From: Tomocerus qinae
Taxonomy: Eukaryota; Arthropoda; Collembola; Entomobryomorpha; Tomoceridae
Reading direction: 5' to 3'
DNA length: 64,000 nt
NCBI GenBank assembly: GCA_020055645.1
Contig: CM034546.1
Coordinates: 54,436,001 to 54,500,000, forward strand
Shown here: positions 21,201 through 27,932 of the stretch, piece after piece
How the letters are laid out: the number at the start of each line of letters is the position of its first letter
How positions within the stretch are numbered: position 1 is the stretch's first letter
Program-made: the position numbers and the translations under genes
The notes under the pieces: generated by a model
Databases searched by the model: none
Told to the model about the DNA's origin: nothing
What the model saw: the letters and a program-made list of their open reading frames with translations, nothing else

Positions 21201-21433
21201 ACTTATAATAGTGATGTCACTTGTCAGTGTCAGTGCAAAGTATAAAATACACATTGGCAGCATCTGTTAGATATACCTGAACAATTTATGTTTCCGTTTC
21301 CGTTAAATGAAGGAGCTGGTGAAGGATTATATCTTGCGGTCTTTAAATCATTACTTTTTAAATCTGTATTAATTTCTTGTTCCATAGTATCTGAAGATTC
21401 CGGTATAAGAAATGGACACGTCTCACTATTTGA
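3059..21433 (-). CDS. CYLD: CYLD-like ubiquitin carboxyl-terminal hydrolase gene (partial at 5' end)
   Basis: CYLD is a USP-family deubiquitinase that removes Met1- and Lys63-linked ubiquitin chains in NF-kB-type signalling. I assemble seven coding exons on the minus strand: 21277-21433, 13961-14022, 13726-13873, 3865-4158, 3513-3815, 3309-3433 and 3059-3235. Every junction is GT-AG and in phase (0/1, 1/0, 0/1, 1/1, 1/1, 1/0, 0/stop). The last four introns shrink to 49-79 nt, while two upstream introns are 7-10 kb and full of transposons. The Cys box (NNSCYLDSTLF), the His box (MHYTSFVRLG) and the CYLD-type C-terminal tail are present. Vertebrate CYLD carries a B-box zinc module between the two halves of the USP fold; the 79-nt intron there leaves no room for it. 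CAP-Gly domains were not found, so the 5' part is missing or unrecognised. Confidence 0.8.
3309..3433 (-). CDS. CYLD: CYLD-like exon carrying the catalytic histidine
   Basis: Two bases plus 41 codons, entering in phase 1 and leaving in phase 0. Translation gives DLMAVIVLRSMHYTSFVRLG followed by SEWVYFNSL, the CYLD His box (vertebrate SHYVAFVKYG...WLFFDSM). The histidine is kept. The third catalytic position reads Asn (FNS) instead of Asp (FDS), which USP enzymes tolerate. The donor, AGT followed by GTACAG, is weak, so the 3' edge is the least certain boundary of this group. Confidence 0.78.
3513..3815 (-). CDS. CYLD: CYLD-like USP core exon
   Basis: 2 + 300 + 1 bases, phase 1 in and 1 out. 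It reads from VDEFISNLFGKAL through NPALFIKMPRSNGK to LPNLTLHLDEFVNA. This parallels vertebrate CYLD (EEFLNILF..., SCLIIQMPRFGKD..., FPSLELNITDLLED). The acceptor is TTTTACTCAG after a 49-nt intron. Downstream, a 79-nt intron (3434-3512) leads directly to the His-box exon, in the place where other CYLD proteins have a B-box insertion. Confidence 0.82.
3865..4158 (-). CDS. CYLD: CYLD-like exon carrying the catalytic cysteine
   Basis: 2 + 291 + 1 bases, phase 1 in and 1 out. Translation starts GQGIEYANNSCYLDSTLF, the CYLD cysteine box, and continues through a helical region ending CKTIIKSI. The acceptor ATTTCAAAG sits just above 4158 and the donor ATAG|GTTTTTC at 3865/3864. Positions 3867-4175, meaning this exon plus about 17 nt of upstream intron, recur nearly identically at 6160-6468. 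Confidence 0.85.
4176..5400. other. CYLD intron sequence, no feature recognised
   Basis: AT-rich intronic DNA of the CYLD-like gene. A short palindromic word (AGGACTCCTGAGTCAGGAG) lies near 4955-4975. No coding signal or tandem repeat is visible before 5400. Confidence 0.5.
5407..6159. repeat. Minisatellite (21 bp) bounded by inverted AGCGCCTAG motifs
   Basis: The left side (5407-5540) has about seven copies of AGCGCCTAGAAATATG in one orientation. The right side (6042-6159) has the inverted form CTAGGCGCTAGG several times. Between them, 5553-6043 is a 21-bp minisatellite (core CATTTCCAATGACTTGGA), more diverged to the right. Because 21 is divisible by three, long ORFs of seven-residue repeats appear on both strands; I treat these as artefacts. 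The block lies between the two copies of the CYLD cysteine exon and its right edge abuts the copied exon. Confidence 0.7.
6158..6451 (-). pseudogene. CYLD: Duplicated CYLD cysteine-box exon without its donor site
   Basis: Positions 6160-6468 repeat 3867-4175 at a constant offset of 2293 bp. Along the stretch I compared I see one mismatch (about 6460, in the intron) before identity ends. The acceptor and the full cysteine box are kept, but identity stops two bases before the exon's 3' end, so ATAG|GT is replaced by CCAGCGCC of the neighbouring repeat. If spliced in, the frame would run into a stop near 6123 after the residues QRLTPGNISWA. It would thus give a truncated protein with the Cys box but no His box. 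It may be a dead copy or a poison exon. Confidence 0.75.
7776..9187 (+). pseudogene. BEL/Pao retrotransposon gag (broken)
   Basis: A start MDAVKKDR at 7776 shifts frame near 7800 into the frame of 7802-9187. That frame has one internal TAA at 8384-8386 and then continues open. The product has the BEL-type N-terminal gag helices, the conserved LELPTFSGEARNWLSFQDLF segment (about 100 codons after 7802), a zinc knuckle CSLCNQEKHYLSKC (C-x2-C-x4-H-x4-C) and a second Cys/His-rich patch, CLGKHHMSHEC. At its 3' end it overlaps the protease frame by a frameshift. The gag would coat element RNA in virus-like particles. At least two lesions make this copy inactive. Confidence 0.85.
9127..9363 (+). pseudogene. 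BEL/Pao retropepsin fragment
   Basis: A frame different from gag opens with ALLDSGSQVSFVTKKC, the aspartic-protease active-site box (D-S-G) of BEL/Pao elements, and continues through LPISGLGNQG to a stop at 9361-9363. Such proteases dimerise to cleave the Gag-Pol polyprotein. The frameshift from gag at about 9125 and the one at its end are decay, not the original layout. Confidence 0.8.
9345..9590 (+). pseudogene. BEL/Pao protease-RT linker fragment
   Basis: The frame beginning at 9345 reads PDERIDISSWTHTKG, then GRIEILLGADVFFDLM, then VDTHLG. This is the conserved linker (G-R-I-x-x-L-L-G-A-D-V) between protease and reverse transcriptase in BEL/Pao pol. At 9534-9536 a TGA replaces the expected tryptophan before IIVGKYNAKPT. 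Confidence 0.75.
9591..10496 (+). pseudogene. BEL/Pao reverse transcriptase, truncated by a minisatellite
   Basis: An open frame (ATG at 9556) carries the BEL/Pao RT: a leader with NLAVKRLLSMKKRY, then YYMPFHVVLIPNSTTTAVRV, VRVLFDASAKSSTGVSLNEC, the LRLHAFILSGDTPMMYRQVR palm segment, TATFGTASSPYHA, and the catalytic YVDD box in MRDYVDDLMSGA. The coding similarity stops at about 10490, where a 30-bp tandem repeat begins; thumb, RNase H and integrase are absent. The frame happens to stay open into the repeat until 10839. In place of the usual first palm D the sequence reads SGDTPMM, so D is kept but the context is altered. Confidence 0.88.
10497..12085. repeat. 30-bp minisatellite fused to the BEL pol end (interrupted)
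   Basis: A 30-bp unit (core AACCGTCTTAACCCAAATCA) repeats from 10497 to 11054. It is interrupted by a hAT element (11055-11642) and resumes in increasingly degenerate form to about 12085. The period of 30 yields decapeptide ORFs on both strands, which are not genes. The array starts exactly where BEL RT homology ends. Confidence 0.85.
11055..11642. mobile_element. Non-autonomous hAT element, 8-bp TSD
   Basis: Flanked by ACCCAAAC at 11047-11054 and 11643-11650, itself a word of the minisatellite. The ends are inverted: CAGTGTACAAAAT at the left and ATTTTGTACACTG at the right. The subterminal regions contain many copies of TTACCACTT/GTGGTAAAT words in opposite orientations. No ORF. This family type is common as small hAT MITEs. 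Confidence 0.88.
12271..13280. other. CYLD intron DNA, no feature recognised
   Basis: AT-rich, with a somewhat more GC-balanced stretch at 12690-12990. No exon with splice sites and no repeat array was found. Confidence 0.45.
13289..13634. mobile_element. Small hAT-type MITE
   Basis: ATTCAGAT flanks the element at 13281-13288 and 13635-13642. The right end is CAACACTG and the left end CAGTGTTG at 13294, with five extra bases (CAGAT) between duplication and end that look like slippage. Subterminal GTGGTTAAAACCACTAGTGG words resemble those of the 11055-11642 element. Non-coding. Confidence 0.7.
13726..13873 (-). CDS. CYLD: CYLD-like upstream exon (49 codons)
   Basis: Acceptor GGTTCTAG above 13873, donor TTTAG|GTAAAAG at 13726. 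The only open frame starts in phase 0 and ends in phase 1, which joins the cysteine-box exon (phase 1) to make a glycine codon, giving ...SPL-G-QGIEY. The peptide is hydrophilic and basic (KGRYRKNAGNKRKA), as expected for the disordered linker ahead of a CYLD USP domain. I infer membership from phase, strand and position, not from similarity. Confidence 0.55.
13961..14022 (-). CDS. CYLD: CYLD-like upstream exon (62 bp)
   Basis: Acceptor CTTTTTTTAG above 14022, donor TCC|GTATGTG at 13961. The single open frame enters in phase 1 and leaves in phase 0, exactly the adaptor needed between the exons at 21277-21433 (out 1) and 13726-13873 (in 0). It encodes SSSLYCDKSRKFDSKVKGTS. Support is splice-site quality plus phase agreement; there is no recognisable domain. 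Confidence 0.5.
14432..14607. mobile_element. Possible 176-bp hAT MITE
   Basis: AATGCACT (14424-14431) and AATGCACA (14608-14615) differ at one base. The right end CTGGATACGTTCTTA matches the terminal style of the elements at 1015-2145 and 25662-25903; the left end ACAAGCACAAATTCAG is a weaker match. Confidence 0.5.
14811..14996 (+). CDS. Unidentified short ORF at an inverted-repeat arm (copy A)
   Basis: 61 codons, beginning at an ATG inside the left arm. The peptide (YVAIQKTQLQLKLR..., IGEQLIAETRQYFPNDECQF) has a protein-like composition, unlike neighbouring DNA. The inverted copy at 19911-20040 keeps the same frame with three substitutions and a deletion of exactly seven codons. I do not recognise the family. 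It could be an exon fragment captured by the element. Confidence 0.4.
   Translation: MYSTDNESYVAIQKTQLQLKLRIEEMNVGGLTTLFHYESIGEQLIAETRQYFPNDECQFTQ
15024..15213. repeat. 22-bp minisatellite
   Basis: About 8-9 near-perfect copies of a 22-bp unit (GATGGACTACATATACGAAT plus GC). Since 22 is not divisible by three, three overlapping ORFs of similar peptide appear. Three or four diverged units remain at 17937-18000 and, inverted, at 19790-19870. Confidence 0.9.
15214..15354 (+). CDS. Unidentified ORF tail next to the 22-bp array
   Basis: Downstream of the array a frame reads TVLQMDSIELDLVSEIKGCK, then AIPYNLTSQYSDNEIH, then TLTPVGQL and a TAA at 15352-15354. Composition is protein-like and the open stretch outlasts the repeat. 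Together with the ORF at 14811-14996 it may be the remains of one coding sequence split by array expansion. No family recognised. Confidence 0.35.
   Translation, partial: CETVLQMDSIELDLVSEIKGCKAIPYNLTSQYSDNEIHTLTPVGQL
15458..17530. repeat. 133-bp satellite arrays in head-to-head orientation
   Basis: From about 15458 to 16550 a unit of roughly 133 bp repeats eight times in one orientation (words AACCCCCCACGATATAGG, TACGGGGTAATTAAATACGG). From about 16553 to 17530 related units repeat in the opposite orientation (CCTCCATATTTGAATTC, TACCCCGTAGGGTTGA). The right half is more diverged. The switch point is at 16545-16560. Each unit also carries local dyads around the CCCC/GGGG runs. Confidence 0.85.
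17531..17936. other. Unassigned spacer
   Basis: Degenerate remnants of the 133-bp unit fade out by about 17660; the rest shows nothing recognisable. Confidence 0.4.
18052..19060. repeat. Dispersed repeat family, copy 2
   Basis: Matches 776-1014 and 2146-2680 in the same orientation and shows the uninterrupted state of the site where the hAT element sits in copy 1. It contains the same long hairpin at 18772-18866. Confidence 0.8.
19224..19514. repeat. 27-bp minisatellite
   Basis: Eleven nearly identical copies of a 27-bp unit (core CATTAATTACAAAATATTAC). The nonapeptide ORF it creates is not a gene. Confidence 0.93.
19598..19713. repeat. MITE-like hairpin with 27-bp perfect arms
   Basis: 19598-19624 and 19687-19713 are perfect reverse complements (word TTTTGAAATACAAAATAGCC) enclosing 62 bp. 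Confidence 0.8.
19911..20041 (-). CDS. Unidentified short ORF, inverted copy B
   Basis: Reverse-strand version of the ORF at 14811-14996. The shared part ends ...QYFPNDECQFAQ. Relative to copy A it lacks seven codons in frame. It is broken on its 5' side by the element inserted at 20042. Confidence 0.4.
20042..20731. mobile_element. 690-bp TIR element with repeated subterminal boxes
   Basis: The ends are inverted: CGTCCCTTAAGGATGCAAAA at the left and the complement at the right, continuing into about 150-bp arms made of three repeats each of the box TTTTCGTTTGGCAGTGAAAA. The tetranucleotide ATAT flanks it at 20038-20041 and 20732-20735. The insertion splits sequence that is continuous at 14820-14845, giving an empty site. 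No ORF. Superfamily not assigned. Confidence 0.75.
20787..21276. other. CYLD intron DNA, no feature recognised
   Basis: AT-rich, without repeats or exon-like segments that I can support. Confidence 0.45.
21277..21433 (-). CDS. CYLD: CYLD-like upstream exon (52 codons)
   Basis: Acceptor CTTAAAG above 21433, donor TTCAG|GTATAT at 21277. One frame is open across the whole exon, phase 0 in and 1 out. It encodes a hydrophilic stretch including CPFLIPESSDTMEQEI and NPSPAPSFNGNGNI. The outgoing phase fits the exon at 13961-14022. Homology is not recognisable, so the assignment rests on strand, splice sites and phase. Confidence 0.45.
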
Positions 21434-22069
21434 CTTTAAGAAAATGATTATTTAAATCAATTTTTCTTATATTTACTTAAACAACGGAATAATGTAAAAA
21501 CAAGGACAGTAAAAGTGACGATGACTAGATTTAGGCAGACTAATATCATTACTTGTGGGCAAGTGGGCAATGTTAGTTGTTGATAAAATTGAGTCTTTGT
21601 TTTTGCTGTCGTTGTAATTCATTCGTTTAAATGATAATGATAACACTAAATAAATTCTACACATTTATGGTAATGTAACTAACTAAGCCTTTTCCCAAAT
21701 TTATTGTAAATGTAATAAATTTATTATTAATTTTCCCAATATCCTCAAAATCGATTAATTTTGACTGATAACACTTGAACTTGAAAACAAATTTTTCTGA
21801 CCACTTTTGTCAAATGTGATGTTTGCGCTGATTTCCTTCTATAGGTACATTGTTAGGGGGTATTAAAAAATTGGGATTATTTTAATGGAATTTGTCATTA
21901 AAATAATTCAAATTTTCTTTAATAACTTTGTCTTTGAAACAATAGAACATGTCTTTAAATTTAATATTCAGTCAGTAAATGATTAATGTAATTTTTCAGT
22001 AAAACAATCAAACTTATCAGTTTTCGTTAAATGTAATTTGTCGGTATATACTATATTAACAAGGCTTGG
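21434..22069. other. Unassigned stretch with one minus-strand open segment
   Basis: 21473-21664 is open on the minus strand and of protein-like composition (NYNDSKNKDSILSTTNIAHL). Its possible donors do not match the phase 0 required by the exon at 21433, so I do not join it. Confidence 0.35.
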
Positions 22070-22651
22070 TCTGAACTGAAAATTAAAATTTCGAAGTTTT
22101 GTGTACATTGTGGTCTGAAAATTAAAATTTCGAAGTTTTGTGTACATTGTGGTCTGAAAATTAAAATTTCGAAGTTTTGTGTACATTGTGGTCTGAAAAT
22201 TAAAATTTCGAAGTTTTGTGTACATTGTGGTCTGAAAATTAAAATTTCGAAGTTTTGTGTACATTGTGGTCTGAAAATTAAAATTTCGAAGTTTTGTGTA
22301 CATTGTGGTCTGAAAATTAAAATTTCGAAGTTTTGTGTACATTGTGGTCTGGAAATTAAAATTTCGAAGTTTTGTGTACATTGTGGTCTGAAAATTAAAA
22401 TTTCGAAGTTTTGTGTACATTGTGGTCTGAAAATTAAAATTTCGAAGTTTTGTGTACATTGTGGTCTGAAAATTAAAATTTCGAAGTTTTGTGTACATTG
22501 TGGTCTGAAAATTAAAATTTCGAAGTTTTGTGTACATTGTGGTCTGAAAATTAAAATTTCGAAGTTTTGTGTACATTGTGGTCTGAAAATTAAAATTTCG
22601 AAGTTTTGTGTACATTGTAGTCTGAAAATTAAAATTTCGAAGTTTTGTGTA
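22070..22651. repeat. 39-bp minisatellite
   Basis: About 15 almost identical 39-bp units (core AAAATTAAAATTTCGAAGTT). The minus strand therefore holds a 223-codon ORF of a 13-residue repeat, which I regard as a by-product. Confidence 0.95.
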
Positions 22652-23552
22652 CAAGTGTTCTAAAAACTAAAAGCACAATGGTAATATGCACAAAAGATCG
22701 AAAAGGAAGATAATGTGCAATAAGAAACGGGAGTAGAGGTCTTGTATCTCTTAAAATTAGGGTTGGCCTGGGTTTTTGACACTTTTAAGCATATCCCCAG
22801 AGAGAAGGTAAGTTCCAGCAACTTTTATGAAAAAATTGCGTGTTACATTTTATTTGATTTTTAAATCAAGTTTGAAAACCACCAAATACAGATGAATTTT
22901 GGCCTCATAACTTAGCCTACGCCGACGGCAGTTATGAGACATACCCATTAACATTACTTATTAGCCTACAATTATTATGCAGGTCGATATAATACTATCT
23001 ACATTAAACGTTTAGAATAATTGGCGTAATCACTAAGTTGATTAGAATATGAAAGTAACAACTTTGGCTGTAACATTTTGTTCCCAGCCTGCGTGGTCTC
23101 TTATGTATTTACTCTCAGTCATGGAAACTGTCATTACTTTCTGTCAGTAGCCTTAAATATTGTACCTTATTTTACTACCAACTTTCATTTATTTACTGCC
23201 AATTTGCTTTAATTTTTAAAGACAATTTCATTTAAAGATAATGACAACATTTAAAATATAATGACGTCTACTTTTTACTGACAAATTACATTAAAATAAA
23301 GACGGGTTAATTGGCAGCCCATTGTTAGATATTATGGGTTCTACTAAGACGAGAGGAGACGAGCACAAGTGGTATCTAGTGGACAAAAATTCAACTACTA
23401 CCGCACGACGAATTTTAGTGTAGTACGTTCTTGATGGGCCAACCGCCACCGCGATTTATTTATTATTATGCCACATCTTACGTAAATCCACATTTGCTCA
23501 TTTCTCCAGTCCACTTATGGTGCACTTAGGGTACATTATCGAAAACATTAAT
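22652..23552. other. Unassigned AT-rich DNA
   Basis: Includes a short dyad at 22910-22945 (CATAACT...AGTTATG) and otherwise nothing I can name. Confidence 0.4.
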
Positions 23553-24299
23553 AGTTTACTGTCCAAATTATCACAAGGATATAATTTTCAAATAGAAACG
23601 GAAATAAATCTCGCTTCTCATTGGTCGCTACATTTATGAAATTTAACAATCAGAGCAAGGCATTTAATTTCAAAATTTTATATGATTTTCATAAAGCATT
23701 CCCAGGGGAAATATTTTTTGAAATATTGAACTTTGCATTACAGACTTGTGACTAGTAATATAAAGAAATGCGGACTAACTTTTTTAGCATGTATGAAAAC
23801 CATTACAGCATCGTAATTCCATTATTCCACATAAATAATTTTTTATTGTATACAAAATACTTTTGATATCTTGTAATTGCAGGGCCGCCCCGAGGCATGG
23901 GCAAGCAGGGCAGCCGCCCAGGGCGGCAAATGTTTGGGGGCGGCAAAATATTAAGAATCCGTTACATTTACGCTGTTTGGAAGATGGGAAAATCTCAAAT
24001 AATAAGCAGGCATCGAAAATCTCTTGCAACCTTGCAACGAGGTTGCTGTGGAAATCAAACCTTGCTCCTCCCACAGTAAGCCCCGCCCCCGAAGGGGGCG
24101 GAACTTAGTGTGGAAATTGGAATGTGAAGCGTGGAAATTTGAAATTTAAAAGCTGGAAAACTGAAAGTTGGGGCTCGGCAAAATTTTTTTGACCATTTAA
24201 TTTTTTTTAAACTGAATGAAAATTGGTTTTATTATGAAACCATGAAAAATGAGTATGGCGTTTGAGTCGAGTACGCATTTATAGCTAACTCTTAATTAC

Positions 24300-25345
24300 A
24301 GTAGTTTGGTTTTGGGGAAAACTGGAAATTTGGAGAAAACCTGGATATTTGGGAAAAACTGGAAATTTTGGTAAAAAATAAAATTTCTCAGCAAAATTAG
24401 AAATAATAAAGCCGTACAACGGGAAATTTGGGGAAAGGGAAATTTGGAGAAAACTGGAAATTTAGGGAAGAACTGGAAATTTGGGTTTAAATTGCAAATT
24501 AGAGAAAAACTGAAAATTTTGAAAAATACTGGAAATTTTAGTGAAAATGAAATTGTAAGGAAAAACTATAAAATTGGAAAAAACTGAAAAATTTAAGTGA
24601 AATAGAAATTTGGGGAAAACTGGAAATTTTGGTATAAAATGGAGGGGAAAACTGGAAATTTAGGAAAAAACTGGAAAATTTGAGTGAAAATAAGAAATTT
24701 AGGCATAACTAGAAAATTGGGAAGAAGCTGGAAATTTTGGTATAAAATGAAAATTTTGGATACTGGAAATTTTGGTATAAAATGGAAATTTGGGAAAAAC
24801 TGGAAATCTCGGTATAAATTGGAAAATTGAGGATACCTGGAAATTTTGGTATAAAATGGACATTTGGGGAAACCTGGAAATTTTGGTATAAAATAGAAAT
24901 TTGGGAAAGACTGGAAATTTTGGTATAAAAAGGAAATTTAGGCAAAACTAGAAATATGGGAATAAACTGGAAAATTTGAGTGAAAATGGTAATTTAGAGA
25001 AAACTGGAAATTTTGGTATAAAATGGAGATTTGGGGTAAACTGGAAATTTTGAGTGAAAATGGAAATTTGGAGAAAACTGGAAATTTGGGGAAAACTGGA
25101 AATTTGGGGAAAACTGGAAATTTTGGTATAAAATGGAGATTTGGGGTAAACTGGAAATTTGGTATAAAATTGCAATTTGGGGTAAACTGGAAATTTGGTA
25201 TAAAATTGCAATTTGGGGTAAACTGGAAATTTGGTATAAAATTGCAATTTGGGGTAAACTGGAAAATTTGAGTGAAAATGGAAATTTGGGGGAAACTGGA
25301 AATTTTGGGATAAAATGGAAATTTGGGGGAAATTGGAATTTTTTT
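24300..25345. repeat. Variable minisatellite (GGAAATTTGGGGAAAACT type)
   Basis: Irregular units of about 18-24 bp built on the words GGAAATTTGG and TGGTATAAAAT, with local higher-order units of about 47 bp at 25130-25265. The overlapping ORFs on both strands arise from the repeat. Confidence 0.85.
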
Positions 25346-25661
25346 AAAATACAGGTTGTGCAGGATTTTTTTTTAGAAAATTCATGTTGCACTGGAAATG
25401 TGGATTAGCCCCGCCCCCAAGCCCCGCCCCCGAAGGGGGCGTGGCTTCGGGGCGGAGCTAAAGTGTGGAAATTAGAAAGTGGGAGGAGCCTGTTACTGTG
25501 GAAATTTTAAGTTTTTCGATGCCTGATAATAAGATTGACATCATATACCAATCCACTCATCCTTGTCTTCCTTGTCCACAATTTGATAGTTATCGCAAAT
25601 CCAAATCAAGTGATGGTCTTAGGCAGCAAAAGTACGACATAACACCATACGGACTTGTCAG

Positions 25662-25903
25662 CAAGGACGTATTGAGGGATGGTCTTTACCCCCATCCCCC
25701 CCGGAATTCGACAAAAGGGAATTTTTTTAAAAATACCAAAAAATTTCGCGCTTCGCGCGGATTATTTGCCATCTATAGGCCATTTTTGACTCATTTCCGA
25801 CAAAGAATGTCGAAAATTTTCGCGCTAAGCGCGAATATATATTATTAAAATATCTATTGGAAATCTTAGCCCCCTCCTAATCACAGTTCTGTATACGTTC
25901 TAG
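25662..25903. mobile_element. 242-bp hAT MITE, 8-bp TSD
   Basis: CTTGTCAG at 25654-25661 and 25904-25911. The ends CAAGGACGTATTGAG and CTGTATACGTTCTAG are imperfect inverted repeats, like those of 1015-2145. It carries two CG-rich dyads (TTTCGCGCTTCGCGCGG near 25743 and TTCGCGCTAAGCGCGAA near 25818). Confidence 0.88.
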
Positions 25904-26548
25904 CTTGTCAGTGGCATTACATTGATAATCCAAGGGCTTGAATATACTTATTGATTTTACCGGTTATAATTAATTTCCAAATCATTATTTGATACATTTT
26001 TATTTTAATAATGGCATTAATAAAATGGACTTCAAAATGTATCTCAAAGGGCGGCTTTTTTTATTTTGCCCGGGGTGACAAAGACCCTTAGGGCGGCCCT
26101 GTGTAATTGTATTGTTTCAGAGAGAGTAATACACTACACAGAACTGAAAACCAAGTGTCAACCATTTCTCCTTTCAGCAAAGCTAGTCTAGTCTATTTTA
26201 GTGTGTTTTATTACAATTCGAAAGTTAATTGCATTATTTAATAGGATTAAGTACGCAATGCAATTGTATTAAAGCTTATAGGATTATTGTTTGGAGCTAC
26301 CTACTAAATAGCTAAATATCAGCTACTTAGCTACTACTAAATGTAGTAGTGGCTAAGTAACTGATAAATATAATAATATTACTAAACAAGTTGTTAGGTC
26401 ATAGATTTTAGTTGTAACAAAATCATTCTTGTCATGATTAGTCCAAGAGTCACACGTAACATTCGTCCTCTCGTCAATTGTCCATGATTTGTCAGAATTT
26501 AATGGTTCTAATAAATGTGTTGCGTTAATTAAACTACAGCCTTTAGTC

Positions 26549-27279
26549 TAGGGCTTGTAAACCCGGTTCTGGACGGTTCTGAAAACCGGGTAAAAATCCG
26601 GGTTTCGGGTACCCGGTAACCGGGTTTTGTCATTGACCAACCCGGGTTTTTACTAATTAAACACTAAATTCAGATACTAGGTTTTATGCGTGTTTCAAAT
26701 ATTAAAACTGGAAATAATATCAAAAAATCTATTCTCTTAGTAAGTAGCGCATCGTCAACTTCAATTTCTCATTGTGTGCAACAGAAACGTTTTATATCAG
26801 ACCTCAACGACCTCTTGAATTTTGTTAGATAGCAAAAATTGTATAATAATCAATTCACTTAATTTTACACTTACAATTTTTCGGAATTATTTTGGTAACT
26901 AATAAAAGCGTACCTTGATATAGAAATTTGGGCATTCGAAGGCACGCCTACACTTACATTGTCCAGATTGATTAAAAATCTAATGAGTTATCCATGATAA
27001 GTCACTAGGAAAACATATATTATGTTCCATTACACCCTGTCTTTATATAAACTGACTGAAAATACTGAAATTAATGACTAATGTGACGTCTGATGTATTT
27101 CATTAAAGAAAGATTGTGTTTAGTTAAAAAATATCATTCTAAATTGGCGGTGTGCATCATAATTACACGTAAAAAATAAACATGTTCCAAACCCGGTTCC
27201 GAACCCGGTTCTGAGCCTTCAAAACCCGGTTTTACCCGAAACCCGGGTTTTGAATTTCCGTCCGGGTTTACAAGCCCTA
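26549..27279. mobile_element. 731-bp hAT-type element with 18-bp perfect TIRs
   Basis: CTTTAGTC flanks it at 26541-26548 and 27280-27287. The termini TAGGGCTTGTAAACCCGG and CCGGGTTTACAAGCCCTA are perfect inverted repeats. The subterminal regions are packed with ACCCGG/CCGGGT words in both orientations. No ORF. Confidence 0.92.
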
Positions 27280-27852
27280 CTTTAGTCATCTGCATCAGCA
27301 GCCTACAATTATGTTATGCTAAAGGGTAAGTTTTCTATTTACGATTAGTGGTATTCATATGCTAAAAAAATTACTCTGCATTTCTTAATGTTACAAGTCA
27401 CAAGTCTGTAATGCAAAGTTCAGTATTTCTATAAATATTTCCCCTGAGAATGCTTTATGAAAATCCTATAAAATTTTGAAATGAAGTGCTGTGCTCTGAT
27501 AGGTCAATTTTAAAAATGCATCGACCAATGAGAATTTAGAGATTCCGTTTCGATTTGAGAATTATCTCCCTGGGATAATTTAGACAGTGCGCGTAAATTC
27601 ATAATTTTTACTTTAGTTTGCGAGTTATTGCATTTTTCCCATGAAATCATTATTATCTGGTAAGCAGAGGGAAAAATTAGGAATCTAAGTGCAAACTACT
27701 ATAAACTGACATTTTCTGCGTTTTTAGAAACCAATTTTGTTATTCTGCGATCAATATTCTCTGGCTAGATACAAGTTTTCCTAAATATATACTTACCTCA
27801 TTTCATTCTCTTCAAAGGCGGCCTTTGCCACACCCGGAAATTGGTGGTGTTT

Positions 27853-27932
27853 CGTTAGACAAAATATACCCTGTGTATTAATCAGGCTTAATTTTTGCCT
27901 ACATATTTACACAGGGTATATTTTGTCTAACG
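27853..27932. repeat. 80-bp hairpin with 25-bp perfect arms
   Basis: 27853-27877 and 27908-27932 are exact complements (CGTTAGACAAAATATACCCT...). A short loop of 30 bp separates them. MITE-like. Confidence 0.85.

Larger units (their letters stand above)
23880..26101. mobile_element. hAT-type element with minisatellite cargo, 8-bp TSD
   Basis: TGTAATTG flanks it at 23872-23879 and 26102-26109. The ends CAGGGCCGCC and GGGCGGCCCTG are inverted repeats. Terminal sequence style is shared with the 6738-12262 element. The interior is a minisatellite of 18-24-bp units, GC-rich palindromic patches around CCGCCCCCGAAGGGGGCGG (24085-24103 and 25419-25443), and another hAT element at 25662-25903. No transposase. 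Confidence 0.85.
23553..27597. mobile_element. Inverted-repeat element disrupted by three hAT elements
   Basis: 23553-23773 and 27376-27597 are inverted copies of each other with many substitutions (shared words CATTACAGACTTGTGACT, TTTCATAAAGCATTC, TTCTCATTGGTCG). Removing the nested elements at 23880-26101 and 26549-27279 leaves about 1.1 kb between the outer ends. No ORF and no convincing target duplication. It probably was a long-TIR non-autonomous DNA transposon. Confidence 0.65.

Noticed and set aside
21473..21664. Additional CYLD exon
   Set aside because: Candidate donors give the wrong phase for the exon at 21433 and the phase-compatible frame has stops.
21983..22654. 223-codon ORF of a 13-residue repeat
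   Set aside because: Product of the 39-bp tandem array; period divisible by three keeps the frame open.
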